DNA of 13,061 nt from DATLFA01 sp039934635 (lineage in GTDB: Bacteria; Actinomycetota; Acidimicrobiia; Acidimicrobiales; WLNW01): positions 1 to 13,061 of the forward strand of contig JBDTLT010000152.1 in assembly GCA_039934635.1 (NCBI GenBank), written 5' to 3'. The position numbers and the translations under genes were made by a program. The notes beneath the pieces are model-generated. The model was not told where the DNA came from. It did no database searches and saw nothing but the letters and a program-made list of their open reading frames with translations. Each line of letters opens with the position of its first letter. Positions within the stretch are counted from its first letter, which is position 1. Shown one piece after another: positions 1 through 7,003 of this stretch.

Positions 1-54
1 GTCGTCAGCCAGGCGGCCATGGACGCGCTCGCCCCCGTCCTCGCTGCCCTCTGA
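1..54 (+). CDS. C-terminal end of an unidentified protein (5' truncated)
   Basis: The plus-strand frame from base 1 is open for 17 codons and stops with TGA at 52-54; the visible residues are VVSQAAMDALAPVLAAL. Sixteen of the 17 sense codons end in G or C, and the other plus-strand frames lack that bias, so I take this as a real gene end. The residues form an Ala/Leu-rich, probably helical tail with no motif, so no function can be given. The gene converges on the minus-strand oxidoreductase that ends at 156. Confidence 0.5.
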   Translation, partial: VVSQAAMDALAPVLAAL

Positions 55-155
55 CCAACTTGTGCGGCTCCGCCGCAACGGACTGGCGGCGCCGCCGCGG
101 AATTGACTACGCCGTCAACTGAGCGATGGGCCGGAGAGGTTGCGCGCAGAAGGGT
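55..155. terminator. Convergent intergenic spacer with three inverted repeats; possible bidirectional terminator
   Basis: This 101-nt spacer separates two convergent genes. It holds TGCGGC-TCC-GCCGCA (62-76, 6-bp stem, 3-nt loop), the perfect 12-bp palindrome GGCGGCGCCGCC (85-96), and TTGAC-6 nt-GTCAA (103-118). The first is a plausible GC-rich hairpin that could stop transcription from either side. There is no T-tract, so a classic intrinsic terminator is not shown. The TTGAC/GTCAA pair could instead be a protein-binding site. Confidence 0.35.
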
Positions 156-1025
156 TCAGCCGTTGATCGGGCGGATGAGCTTCTCCGCGAACTCTTCGAG
201 CGTGGCCCGCTTCGTGGCGAGGTCACTGGTGACGATTCCGTTGAACAACCACGGCGGGTTGTTGTAGGCCGTGACGCCGACGTCGCGCAATCGTTTCACC
301 GTGTCGGCATCGGGCAGTTCGTTCAGGGTGGCGAAGATGTCGAACGGTTTGTGATCGGTACCGGCCCGCTTGCGCTCTTCGTTGAGCTTGGCGATGAGCG
401 GCACGAGCTCGTCGAAGTCATAGTTGACCCCGATCCACCCGTCGTTGCGCGCGGCGCGCCGCAACGCGGCATCGGTATGCCCGCCGACCCACACCGGCAC
501 GGGCTTGGTCGCCGCGGGTGCCATTTGCATCGGTGGGAAGTCGTAGTAGGTGCCGTGGTGTTCGACCATGCCGCCCGCCATCAGCTTGGCCATGACTTCG
601 AGCATCTCGTCGGTTCGCTTGCCCCGATTGGTCCAGCTCTGGCCGGTGAGCGCGAACTCTTCGGCCATCCAACCGACGCCGAGCCCGAGTATGACGCGGT
701 TGTCGGAGAAGTACGCGGCCGTCGAGATGCTCTTGGCCAACGTGAACGGGTCTCGCATCGGCACGATGTAGATCGTCGGCATGAAATGCAGGTTGGTCGT
801 GTGTTGCGCGAGCACGCTGTACATCGACCACGTCTCGGGAAAGTGCGTGTTGGGATCCCACCACGCCTTGCCGTCGGGTGCGTACGGGTACGTCGAATTG
901 ATCGTGGCCGGCGTGATGAGGTGGTCGGCGGTGGCCAGGCCGAAGAAGCCGAGGTCTTCGGCGATCTTCGCAACTTCGATGAGTTGGTCAGTCTCCGAGA
1001 ACGCGACGTTCTGAAAGAACTTCAT
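156..1025 (-). CDS. LLM-class (luciferase-like) F420-dependent oxidoreductase
   Basis: This 289-aa protein has the size and motifs of the luciferase-like TIM-barrel family, whose actinobacterial members usually move a hydride to or from cofactor F420. The visible signs are an N-terminal strand and helix (IAEDLGFFGLATADHL, 21-36), the family segment GLGVGWMAEEF (114-124), and a C-terminal KPVPVWVGGHTDAALRRAA stretch (174-192) that usually builds the cofactor phosphate pocket. The ATG at 1023-1025 is preceded by GGGGGGAA five bases upstream, which fixes the start. It is the last gene of a minus-strand operon, 29 nt after the crotonase gene. An F420-dependent dehydrogenase or reductase acting on a pathway intermediate is likely; the substrate is unknown. 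FMN-dependent monooxygenase activity is the main alternative. Confidence 0.93.
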   Translation of the reverse strand: MKFFQNVAFSETDQLIEVAKIAEDLGFFGLATADHLITPATINSTYPYAPDGKAWWDPNTHFPETWSMYSVLAQHTTNLHFMPTIYIVPMRDPFTLAKSISTAAYFSDNRVILGLGVGWMAEEFALTGQSWTNRGKRTDEMLEVMAKLMAGGMVEHHGTYYDFPPMQMAPAATKPVPVWVGGHTDAALRRAARNDGWIGVNYDFDELVPLIAKLNEERKRAGTDHKPFDIFATLNELPDADTVKRLRDVGVTAYNNPPWLFNGIVTSDLATKRATLEEFAEKLIRPING

Positions 1026-1054
1026 TTCGATTCCCCCCGGATTCGTTGGTTTGG

Positions 1055-1825
1055 TCAGCGGTCTGATTCGCGGGTGACGATGCGCGTGCCCGCCACGAAC
1101 TCTTCGCGGGCGGCGCCGCCGTCACCGTAGAGGTTGAGCTCGTACGTGTACCCCTGCTCGAGTCGGTAGTGCTTTTGCAAGTGGTAGATGTCGATGTGGT
1201 TCAGCGCCTCTTTGGCCGCCCGCAACACGCGTGGTCGCTTGGCGCAGATCTTCTTCGCGACCTCTTTGGCCGTGGCCATCAACTCGTCGGGCTCGCACAC
1301 CTTGTAGACGGTGCCCCATTCGTAGAGCTGCTGCGCGCTGACCGCCTCGCACGTGAACACCATCTGGCGCAACTTCATCGGCGGGACCAGCTTGGCCAGA
1401 TGCGACGCACAACCCAGTGCGCCGTTGTCCACCTCGGGCAGCCCGAAGCGCGCCTTGGACGACGCGACGATCATGTCGCAGCTGCCGACGAGGCCGACAC
1501 CGAGGCCCATACAGAAATCGTTGACCGCGGCGATGGTGGGCACCAACGACATGTAGATCTTCTCGAACGTCGAATAGCACGCGGCCCCCGACGAGAGGAA
1601 GAACTCGTAACCGGGGCGCGATTGCATCTCTTTGATGTCGATGCCGGCGTTGAATCCCTTGCCTTCGGCGGTGAGGATGATGCAGCGCACGTCGTCACGG
1701 CGACCCAATGCCTCGAACTCTTCACCGATCTGCCACGTATCGCCGACCGTCAACGAATTGACGGGCGGATGCTGCATGGTGACGACCGCGACGCCGTCGC
1801 TGTCTACCGTCGTGGTGATGGTCAT
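1055..1825 (-). CDS. Crotonase-superfamily enzyme (enoyl-CoA hydratase/isomerase family), EchA20-like
   Basis: This 256-aa protein has the crotonase fold signatures: an oxyanion-hole segment GKGFNAGIDIKEMQ (56-69), a second one DFCMGLGVGLVGSCD (103-117), and FGLPEVDNGALG (128-139). Glu131 matches the second catalytic Glu of rat enoyl-CoA hydratase (Glu164), but the first (Glu144) is replaced by Gly111. A plain two-Glu hydration is therefore doubtful. From memory the sequence resembles mycobacterial EchA20, which opens a ring in steroid C/D-ring catabolism; that link is unverified. I chose the ATG at 1823-1825, with AGGGAG upstream. An upstream start at 1909 would add 28 residues of basic sequence inside the preceding gene. 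The ATG overlaps the TGA of the upstream PPOX gene (ATGA), so the two are probably translationally coupled. Confidence 0.93.
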   Translation of the reverse strand: MTITTTVDSDGVAVVTMQHPPVNSLTVGDTWQIGEEFEALGRRDDVRCIILTAEGKGFNAGIDIKEMQSRPGYEFFLSSGAACYSTFEKIYMSLVPTIAAVNDFCMGLGVGLVGSCDMIVASSKARFGLPEVDNGALGCASHLAKLVPPMKLRQMVFTCEAVSAQQLYEWGTVYKVCEPDELMATAKEVAKKICAKRPRVLRAAKEALNHIDIYHLQKHYRLEQGYTYELNLYGDGGAAREEFVAGTRIVTRESDR

Positions 1826-2241
1826 GAATTGGCTCCCTGGTGGCGAAGAGGCGACTTGCGATAGCGGGCGAGCGAAGGCGAGACGACGAGCACGACGCGC
1901 TTGGACCATCGCCGCCGTGGGAATGAGTCACCCAGGTACTTCTGCGACAGCGCGTCCATTGCGACGAGGTCGTCGTCATCGCGGATTTCGACGACTTTGC
2001 CACGGATGAGCAGTTGGTCGTAGGGATTGTCGTAGGCGACGACCGCCAACGCGACCCGTGGGTCGCGCGCGGCGTTGACTGCCTTGATCGACTTGGCGTC
2101 GGTGGTGACGAGCACGAAGTCGTCCTCGCGGCCGACCCACACGGACTCGACCTTGGGGCTGCCGTCGGCCATCAACGTCGAGAGGCTGCCGTAGTTGGCC
2201 CCGTCGAGCAGGCGCCGGGCATCATCGTCTAGTCGCACCAT
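1822..2241 (-). CDS. PPOX-fold F420/flavin-dependent protein
   Basis: This 139-aa protein is the usual length for the small split-barrel (pyridoxamine-phosphate-oxidase-like) proteins of actinobacteria that bind F420 or FMN. The recognisable core is YGSLSTLMADGSPKVESVWV (17-36), then FVLVTTDAKSIKAVNAARDP (42-61) and a final strand YDQLLIRGKVVEI (74-86). Members are F420H2-dependent reductases or biliverdin-reductase-like proteins; the exact substrate cannot be read. The start at 2239-2241 has a near-ideal ribosome site, GGAGGAGGTGA, three bases upstream. It is the first gene of the minus-strand operon, and its stop overlaps the next start by 4 nt. A C-terminal Arg/Lys-rich stretch (RRRWSKR, about 109-115) is typical of the family. 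Confidence 0.9.
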   Translation of the reverse strand: MVRLDDDARRLLDGANYGSLSTLMADGSPKVESVWVGREDDFVLVTTDAKSIKAVNAARDPRVALAVVAYDNPYDQLLIRGKVVEIRDDDDLVAMDALSQKYLGDSFPRRRWSKRVVLVVSPSLARYRKSPLRHQGANS

Positions 2242-2336
2242 GGGTCACCTCCTCCGGCAGGCGCGGTCGGGCAGGATCGTAGTAGTACGGGCGGTCGGCA
2301 GTGCGAGTAGCGGCGAGCGCCCACCCTGGGGGAGCG
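2242..2336. promoter_or_regulatory. Divergent promoter region of the two flanking operons
   Basis: This 95-nt spacer separates the starts of the minus-strand PPOX operon and the plus-strand AKR operon, so it must hold both promoters unless one lies inside a gene. The only A/T-containing patch is at 2276-2288. Read on the minus strand it gives TACGAT (2281 to 2276), a TANNNT-type -10, which would place transcription start near 2269. On the plus strand the same patch gives TAGTAG or TAGTAC. No convincing -35 is visible. The minus-strand ribosome site (2245-2255) and the plus-strand GGGGGAG (2328-2334) lie at its ends. Confidence 0.4.
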
Positions 2337-3374
2337 ATGCAGTATCGAACAGTTGGCCGCACGGGTATCACGGTGAGCCATTACCAATTCGGCGCGATGT
2401 CGTTCGGCAAACTCGGCAACGGTGATCACGACGATTGCGTGCGCATCATCCATCGTGCGCTCGAGGCCGGCATCAACACGATCGACACCGCCGACGTCTA
2501 CTCGAGCGGCGAGAGCGAGACCATCGTCGGCAAGGCCCTTGCCGGCCGGCGCGACGATGTGGTGCTGGCAACGAAGTGCTACTGGCCGATGGGGCGCGAC
2601 ATCAACCAGCGCGGGCTCTCGCGGCGATGGATCATCAAGGCACTCGATGACAGCTTGCGTCGCCTCGGCACCGATCACATCGACATCTACTACATGCACA
2701 AACCCGACCTGGCCACGGACATCGAAGAGTCGCTGTCGGCGATGCACGATCTGGTCGCTGCAGGCAAGATACGCACGGTCGCGGTGTCGACGTTTCCGGC
2801 CGACCGCATCGTCGAAGCGCAATGGGCCGCAGCCAAGCGCCGGTTGACACCACCGCGGGCCGAGCAGCCGCCGTACTCGATCTTCGTGCGCGGCATCGAG
2901 CGTGATGTGCTGCCCGTCTGCGCGCGCTACGGCATGGGCGTGTTCGTCTGGGGCCCGCTCAATTCCGGCTGGCTCACGGGCAAGTACGCACGGGGCCAGG
3001 AGGTGCCGCAGGGGTCGCGAGCGCAGCGGTGGTCGGCCAACCAGGCCAAGAACTGGAACGACGAGCGCACGCCCGTGCAGCGCAAGCACGATCTCGTCGA
3101 TGCGCTCACCGGCGTCGCCCGCGAGGCGGGGCTGTCGCTCACGCATCTCGCGATGGCCTTCAGCCACGAACACCCCGCGGTGACGGCGACGATCATCGGG
3201 CCGCGGACGATGGAGCAACTCGACGACCTGCTCGCGTCGGCCGACGTTCGCCTCGATGCCGCGACCCTCGATGCGATCGATGCACTCGTGCCGCCCGGCG
3301 TCAATGTGGACAACGACGCCGACAGCGGATGGATCGCACCGTGGATCACCAACTCCGCGTTGCGCAGGAGGTAG
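2337..3374 (+). CDS. Aldo/keto reductase
   Basis: This 345-aa protein is a full-length aldo/keto reductase of the bacterial voltage-channel-beta/YajO-like type, using NADPH to reduce aldehydes or ketones. The catalytic tetrad is visible: Asp50 and Tyr55 in DTADVYSSGESE, Lys80 in LATKCYWP, and His121 in YYMHKPD. A C-terminal TATIIGPRTMEQLDD segment matches the usual NADP-phosphate-binding region. I chose the ATG at 2337, preceded by GGGGGAG, because the family normally begins directly with a MxYRxxGRTG strand; a GTG at 2301 would add 12 unlikely residues. It heads a four-gene plus-strand operon, and its last codons contain the ribosome site of the Nudix gene. The substrate is unknown. Confidence 0.93.
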   Translation: MQYRTVGRTGITVSHYQFGAMSFGKLGNGDHDDCVRIIHRALEAGINTIDTADVYSSGESETIVGKALAGRRDDVVLATKCYWPMGRDINQRGLSRRWIIKALDDSLRRLGTDHIDIYYMHKPDLATDIEESLSAMHDLVAAGKIRTVAVSTFPADRIVEAQWAAAKRRLTPPRAEQPPYSIFVRGIERDVLPVCARYGMGVFVWGPLNSGWLTGKYARGQEVPQGSRAQRWSANQAKNWNDERTPVQRKHDLVDALTGVAREAGLSLTHLAMAFSHEHPAVTATIIGPRTMEQLDDLLASADVRLDAATLDAIDALVPPGVNVDNDADSGWIAPWITNSALRRR

Positions 3375-3376
3375 CC

Positions 3377-4261
3377 GTGCCCGACGAGGTGAGCCCCGGC
3401 GTCAAGAAGGCGTTCGCGCACCTGACCGACCTCGATCCCCACAACGTGCCCATCAAACTGGCGGCGACGGTGCTCATCGTCGACGATCGTCCCGATCTGC
3501 ACGTGATGATGTTGCGCCGGCGCGCCCGCAGCGAATTCGTGGGCGGAATGATGGTGTTCCCGGGCGGCGGGCTCGATCCCGAAGACGCGGACCCCACCGT
3601 GTACGCACGCGTGCGCGGCATGGATGACGCCAAGGCGAGCGAGGCGGTCGCGGTCGATCATGACGGCCTCGCGTTCTGGGTCGCGGTCGCGCGCGAGACC
3701 TTCGAGGAGTGCGGCGTCCTGCTGGCGAGCGACGCTGCCGGCAAGACGCCCGCAGCAGCACTCGCCGAGCGGGTTGCGGTCGAGCAGGGCGACACGCTCT
3801 TGCACGACGTGTTGCTGCGCCACGAACTCTTCGTCGATGCCTGGCAGATGGCGCTCATCGCGCGGTGGCTCACTCCGGTCGGGCCCCCTCGGCGTTACGA
3901 CACGTTGTTCTTCTTGTGCGCGATGCCCGTCGGTCAAGAGGCGACGAGCGACGGCACCGAGTCGGAGCATCTCGAATGGGTGCGGCCGGTCGAAGGGCTC
4001 GAGCGGTGGCGTCGCGGCGAATACGTGATGTTGCCGCCGACCGTCGCGTCGCTGCAGCAGCTCGCGCAGCACGGCTCGGCCCGCGACATGCTCGATGCGT
4101 ACGGCGACGCCGCCACCAAATGGGGCCCGGCCAAAGTGGTCGGCGACGAGCGGGGCAGCTACGAAGTATTGCTGCCCGGTGACGCGGGTTATGACCGCGC
4201 GGTGAGCCGCACCGAGAACAGCTGGGTCCGACTACCGGCGCGCGCCGAGTCAGGGGGCTAG
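3377..4261 (+). CDS. Nudix hydrolase, NUDT19-like with an expanded Nudix box
   Basis: This 294-aa protein cuts a nucleoside diphosphate linked to another group. FPGGG at 61-65 and RETFEECGVLL at 106-116 are the two ends of the Nudix box GX5EX7REUXEEXGU, but about 41 residues separate Gly65 from the RE pair instead of the usual 13. That insertion, plus TPVGPPRRYDTLFFL (166-180), is typical of the NUDT19/RP2 group. Mouse NUDT19 is a peroxisomal CoA and acyl-CoA diphosphatase. A role in acyl-CoA or CoA turnover is therefore a reasonable inference here. The GTG at 3377 is preceded by a perfect AGGAGG (3366-3371), embedded in the end of the AKR gene, whose stop is 2 nt upstream. The PhyH-like gene follows after 2 nt. 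The open frame extends further upstream but only as out-of-frame AKR sequence. Confidence 0.9.
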   Translation: MPDEVSPGVKKAFAHLTDLDPHNVPIKLAATVLIVDDRPDLHVMMLRRRARSEFVGGMMVFPGGGLDPEDADPTVYARVRGMDDAKASEAVAVDHDGLAFWVAVARETFEECGVLLASDAAGKTPAAALAERVAVEQGDTLLHDVLLRHELFVDAWQMALIARWLTPVGPPRRYDTLFFLCAMPVGQEATSDGTESEHLEWVRPVEGLERWRRGEYVMLPPTVASLQQLAQHGSARDMLDAYGDAATKWGPAKVVGDERGSYEVLLPGDAGYDRAVSRTENSWVRLPARAESGG

Positions 4262-4263
4262 CC

Positions 4264-5106
4264 ATGGCGTATTCGACGATCGGCCATGCGACACGGTTGA
4301 GCGATGCCGAGGTCGAACGACGCGCCGCGGAGATCGATGATCAGGGTTACACGTTGCTCGAAGGCGCGATCGACCCCGAACTGATCGTCGGGCTGCGCGA
4401 CACCGTCACCCGCTTGCTCACCGAGCTCGACATCCCGTATGGCGAGAACACCTTCCTGGGTCACAACACGAGGCGCCTCTTCAACCTCTTGCCGCGTGAC
4501 CCGATCTTTGCGCAGGTTCCGTTGCACGCCACCGTGTTGCCGCTCATCGATCGCGTGTTGGGCGGGCAGTGCCTGCTCTCGTCGCTCACTGCGATCGAGA
4601 TGAACCCGGGCCAGCGTCCGCAGCCCTTCCACGCCGACGACGGTTCGATCACCTTGCCTCGCCCTCACATCGCGCTCGAATGCATCGGCATCTGGGCGCT
4701 GACCGATTTCACCAAGGCGAACGGCGGCACGCGCATCGTGCCCGGTTCACACAAATGGGACCGTGCGCCGGTGCCGGGCGAGCAAGTCGACTACATCACC
4801 GTCGAGATGCCGGCGGGCAGCGTGGTCGTCTATCACGGCAGCCTCTGGCACGGCGGTGGCGCCAACGACACCGACGAGCGTCGCATGGGCATCGTCGTCA
4901 ACCATTGCGCGGGCTTCATGCGTCAAGAAGAGAATCAGCTGCTGGCGATCCCGCGTGAGCTCGCCGCCGAGTTCCCTCGCCGGCTGCAGGAGTTGATCGG
5001 CTACGGAGTGTTCCGCGGGCTCATGGGCCACATCGAAAAACAAGACCCCGGCGTCTTGCTCGACCCGCAGGTCGAGTCGAAGATGATCTGGCGCAAGATG
5101 CAATGA
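4264..5106 (+). CDS. Phytanoyl-CoA dioxygenase family Fe(II)/2-oxoglutarate oxygenase
   Basis: This 280-aa protein belongs to the PhyH family of non-heme iron oxygenases, which hydroxylate a substrate while turning 2-oxoglutarate into succinate and CO2. The double-stranded beta-helix facial triad is visible: His123 and Asp125 in PFHADD, and His196 in SLWHGGG. Arg206 or Arg207 (DERRMGIVVNH) would hold 2-oxoglutarate. GGTRIVPGSHKW (154-165) is a family hallmark. The start at 4264 has a GGGGG run six bases upstream and sits 2 nt after the Nudix stop. The context of CoA-ester enzymes suggests hydroxylation of a branched or cyclic acyl-CoA or free acid, but family members also act on small metabolites and natural products, so the substrate is open. 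Confidence 0.93.
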   Translation: MAYSTIGHATRLSDAEVERRAAEIDDQGYTLLEGAIDPELIVGLRDTVTRLLTELDIPYGENTFLGHNTRRLFNLLPRDPIFAQVPLHATVLPLIDRVLGGQCLLSSLTAIEMNPGQRPQPFHADDGSITLPRPHIALECIGIWALTDFTKANGGTRIVPGSHKWDRAPVPGEQVDYITVEMPAGSVVVYHGSLWHGGGANDTDERRMGIVVNHCAGFMRQEENQLLAIPRELAAEFPRRLQELIGYGVFRGLMGHIEKQDPGVLLDPQVESKMIWRKMQ

Positions 5107-5128
5107 GATCGGCAACGAGGGGGAAGCG

Positions 5129-5926
5129 ATGAGCATCAAGGACGAGTTCGACCTTGCCGGTCGTACGGCAGTGATCACCGGGGGCGGCGGCGGTATCGGG
5201 CGCGAGACGGCGCTGGTGCTCGCCGAGGCCGGGGCCAACGTCGTCGTCGGCGACGTCAAAGAGGCTGGTCTGCGCGAGACGGTCACGATGGCCGAGGACA
5301 TTGGCGGCAAAGGTTTGGCGGTGCCGACCGATGTGACCAAGAAGGCACAGGTCGAGGCGCTCGTGGCGGCGGCGCGCGATCAATTCGGCTCGGTCGACAT
5401 CATGTGCAACGTCGCCGGCATCATCCGCAACAACCTCGTCGTCGATACGCCCGAAGAAGAGCTCGACGCCGTACTTGCGGTCAACCTGAAGGGTGTGTAC
5501 TTCGGTTGCCAGGCGGCAGCGGCCGTGATGATCCAGCAACGGCGCGGGTCGATCATCAACTTTGCGTCGACGGGCATGGACTCTCCCGTGCCGACGATCT
5601 CGTGTTACGCGCTGACCAAAGCCGCAGTTGCCATGTTGACGCGAACCCTCGCGACCGAAGTCGGGCAGTACGGCGTGCGCGTCAACGCGATGGCGCCCGG
5701 TTTCACCGACACGCCGATGACGCAACGGTGGTTCACCAACGACGACGGCACCGTCGATGCATCCAAGCGCGACGAGCTATGGACCATGCGCGGCGCGCAA
5801 GCGCCACTCAACTGCATCGGCACCGCGCGCGATCAGGCGCTCGGGGTGCTGTACCTCGCGTCCGACGCGTCGCGCTTCGTGACCGGTCAGGTGCTGCGTA
5901 TCAACGGCGGCGTCTCGATGGTGTAA
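5129..5926 (+). CDS. Short-chain dehydrogenase/reductase (classical SDR)
   Basis: This 265-aa protein is a classical SDR. The Rossmann glycine motif TGGGGGIG (17-24), NVAG (94-97, normally NNAG), Asn119, and the catalytic Ser147, Tyr160 and Lys164 (YALTK) are all present, followed by the PGFTDTPM loop (190-197). Asp42 at the end of the second strand points to NAD(H) rather than NADP(H). It would oxidise a secondary alcohol to a ketone or the reverse. Its place directly after the oxygenase suggests it may oxidise the hydroxyl group made there; this is inference. The start at 5129 has GAGGGGGAAG upstream. The gene ends with TAA directly abutting the stop of the convergent BKACE gene. Confidence 0.94.
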   Translation: MSIKDEFDLAGRTAVITGGGGGIGRETALVLAEAGANVVVGDVKEAGLRETVTMAEDIGGKGLAVPTDVTKKAQVEALVAAARDQFGSVDIMCNVAGIIRNNLVVDTPEEELDAVLAVNLKGVYFGCQAAAAVMIQQRRGSIINFASTGMDSPVPTISCYALTKAAVAMLTRTLATEVGQYGVRVNAMAPGFTDTPMTQRWFTNDDGTVDASKRDELWTMRGAQAPLNCIGTARDQALGVLYLASDASRFVTGQVLRINGGVSMV

Positions 5927-6817
5927 CTATGGCAGGCCGAGCAGCTCCGCCGCCTGCGCGCAGGTCGCGACGGGTCGACCGACCGAGTTGCACAATGCGA
6001 CCGCTTCAGCGAGTAGTTCGACGTTGGTCGGCTTGCGCTGCGGATCGAAATGCTCTTCGAGGCCGATGTGGAGGTGCCCGCCGAGGTCGAGCGCGAGCTG
6101 GGCCACGGGAGTCTGCAGCAAGTCGCCACCCCAGACGGAGACCGACCAAGGGATGCCGGTGTCGCCGATCATGTCGAGGTACGCGAGCAACGCGTTCTTC
6201 GTCGGTGGCAGGCCGAACGTGACGCCGCGCGATCGTGCGGACATGCCCCATTCGCCGCCGAAGTAGAACTTGGCCATCGAGCCGGCGGGCAACAGCCCCG
6301 CGTGGTGATACGCCAAGACGGTTTGCAGGAACCCGGGCTCGTAGATCGCGAGCGATGGTCCCAGGCCGAGTCGAATGCACGTCTCGAACGCGTAGCGGAT
6401 GTCCGCGTAGTTGTTCACGTACGCACCGCCCGCGGGGTAGCCGTCGTCGCCGTAGTAGCCGAGGTTGGTCGAACCCGGATCGACTACGCCCATCCGCGTC
6501 GGCACCGCGGCGACGATGGCGTCGTAGTGCGCGTACTTCTCGAGGATCGTCTTGCCCGATGTCAGCGTCGGGTACCACAACGCATCGGGCCGCTCGGCGA
6601 GCAACGGTTGCCAGGCCGCGATGTAGGGATCGGACGCCGCGTCGGCGACCAACGTGATGTCGTGGTTGTGCGCGTGGATGACCGAAGCGCCGGCATCGAG
6701 GCAGCGCGCGGCATCGGCCCGGATCGCAGCGGGCGTCAACGGCACATGCGGATTGCGCTCGGGTTTGGTCGAGCCGTTGATCGCAACTTCGATGATCACC
6801 GAGTCGTTGTCGCTCAT
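5927..6817 (-). CDS. BKACE (3-keto-5-aminohexanoate cleavage enzyme, DUF849) family protein with altered active site
   Basis: This 296-aa protein is a TIM-barrel of the beta-keto acid cleavage family, which uses Zn2+ and acetyl-CoA to split a beta-keto acid into acetoacetate and a new CoA ester. His48 and His50 (VIHAHNHD) and Glu254 match the zinc ligands of Kce. The family's VRVGLED segment reads LHIGLEE here, so the positions of Kce Arg226 and Asp231 are His250 and Glu255. Those two residues are reported as catalytic in Kce, so chemistry or substrate may differ. I chose the ATG at 6815-6817, preceded by CGGGGGAAC; an ATG at 6853 would add 12 residues. It is monocistronic, convergent with the SDR gene, and divergent from the alpha/beta hydrolase. 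Confidence 0.88.
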   Translation of the reverse strand: MSDNDSVIIEVAINGSTKPERNPHVPLTPAAIRADAARCLDAGASVIHAHNHDITLVADAASDPYIAAWQPLLAERPDALWYPTLTSGKTILEKYAHYDAIVAAVPTRMGVVDPGSTNLGYYGDDGYPAGGAYVNNYADIRYAFETCIRLGLGPSLAIYEPGFLQTVLAYHHAGLLPAGSMAKFYFGGEWGMSARSRGVTFGLPPTKNALLAYLDMIGDTGIPWSVSVWGGDLLQTPVAQLALDLGGHLHIGLEEHFDPQRKPTNVELLAEAVALCNSVGRPVATCAQAAELLGLP

Positions 6818-6889
6818 GTTCCCCCGAACATTCACCGGCTGTTGCGCCGGCATTCACTCTGCACATGCGTGCCGTTCAGCCACCTTGTT

Positions 6890-6895
6890 TAGCGT
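6890..6895 (+). promoter_or_regulatory. Possible plus-strand -10 box upstream of the 12-bp hairpin
   Basis: TAGCGT fits the loose TANNNT pattern of actinobacterial -10 elements and would start transcription near 6901. The short transcript would run into the 12-bp hairpin at 6917-6953 and the TTTT at 6958-6961. No good -35 is visible, and a match this short is expected by chance. Confidence 0.2.
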
Positions 6896-6916
6896 GCGGA
6901 CGACCCCCTCCAGGGA

Positions 6917-6961
6917 GCGCCCGGTCGGATGCGCCGCACAGCCGACCGGGCGCATGTCGTT
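6917..6961 (+). terminator. 12-bp perfect inverted repeat followed by TTTT; terminator-like
   Basis: GCGCCCGGTCGG (6917-6928) and CCGACCGGGCGC (6942-6953) are perfect reverse complements around a 13-nt loop. ATGTCGTTTT follows on the plus strand, which resembles an imperfect intrinsic terminator. No plus-strand protein gene precedes it, so it would end an unrecognised small RNA or act on read-through. The loop piece ATGCGCC (6929-6935) can instead pair with GGCGCAT (6949-6955), which overlaps the right arm, so two exclusive folds exist. Confidence 0.4.
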
Positions 6962-7003
6962 TTGGTCAGCGGCTCGGCCTATTTGTCTATTGCAAACCAA
7001 TCG

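Noticed and set aside
126..1130. A long plus-strand open frame opposite the LLM-class gene
   Set aside because: It is antisense to a clear enzyme with full motifs. Its translation is Arg/Gly/Val-rich with no domain, as expected for the shadow frame of high-GC coding DNA.
3029..3376. An in-frame upstream extension of the Nudix gene
   Set aside because: It lies inside the AKR gene in another frame, is Arg-rich, and the AGGAGG at 3366-3371 sets the start at 3377.
2229..4072. Long minus-strand frames opposite the AKR and Nudix genes (up to 381 codons)
   Set aside because: They are antisense shadows: no ribosome site, low-complexity Arg/Ala/His composition, and both sense-strand genes have intact catalytic motifs.
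6050..6892. Plus-strand open frame opposite the BKACE gene
   Set aside because: Antisense shadow with Arg/Val/Gly bias and no motif; the BKACE frame holds the metal-binding His pair and family segments.
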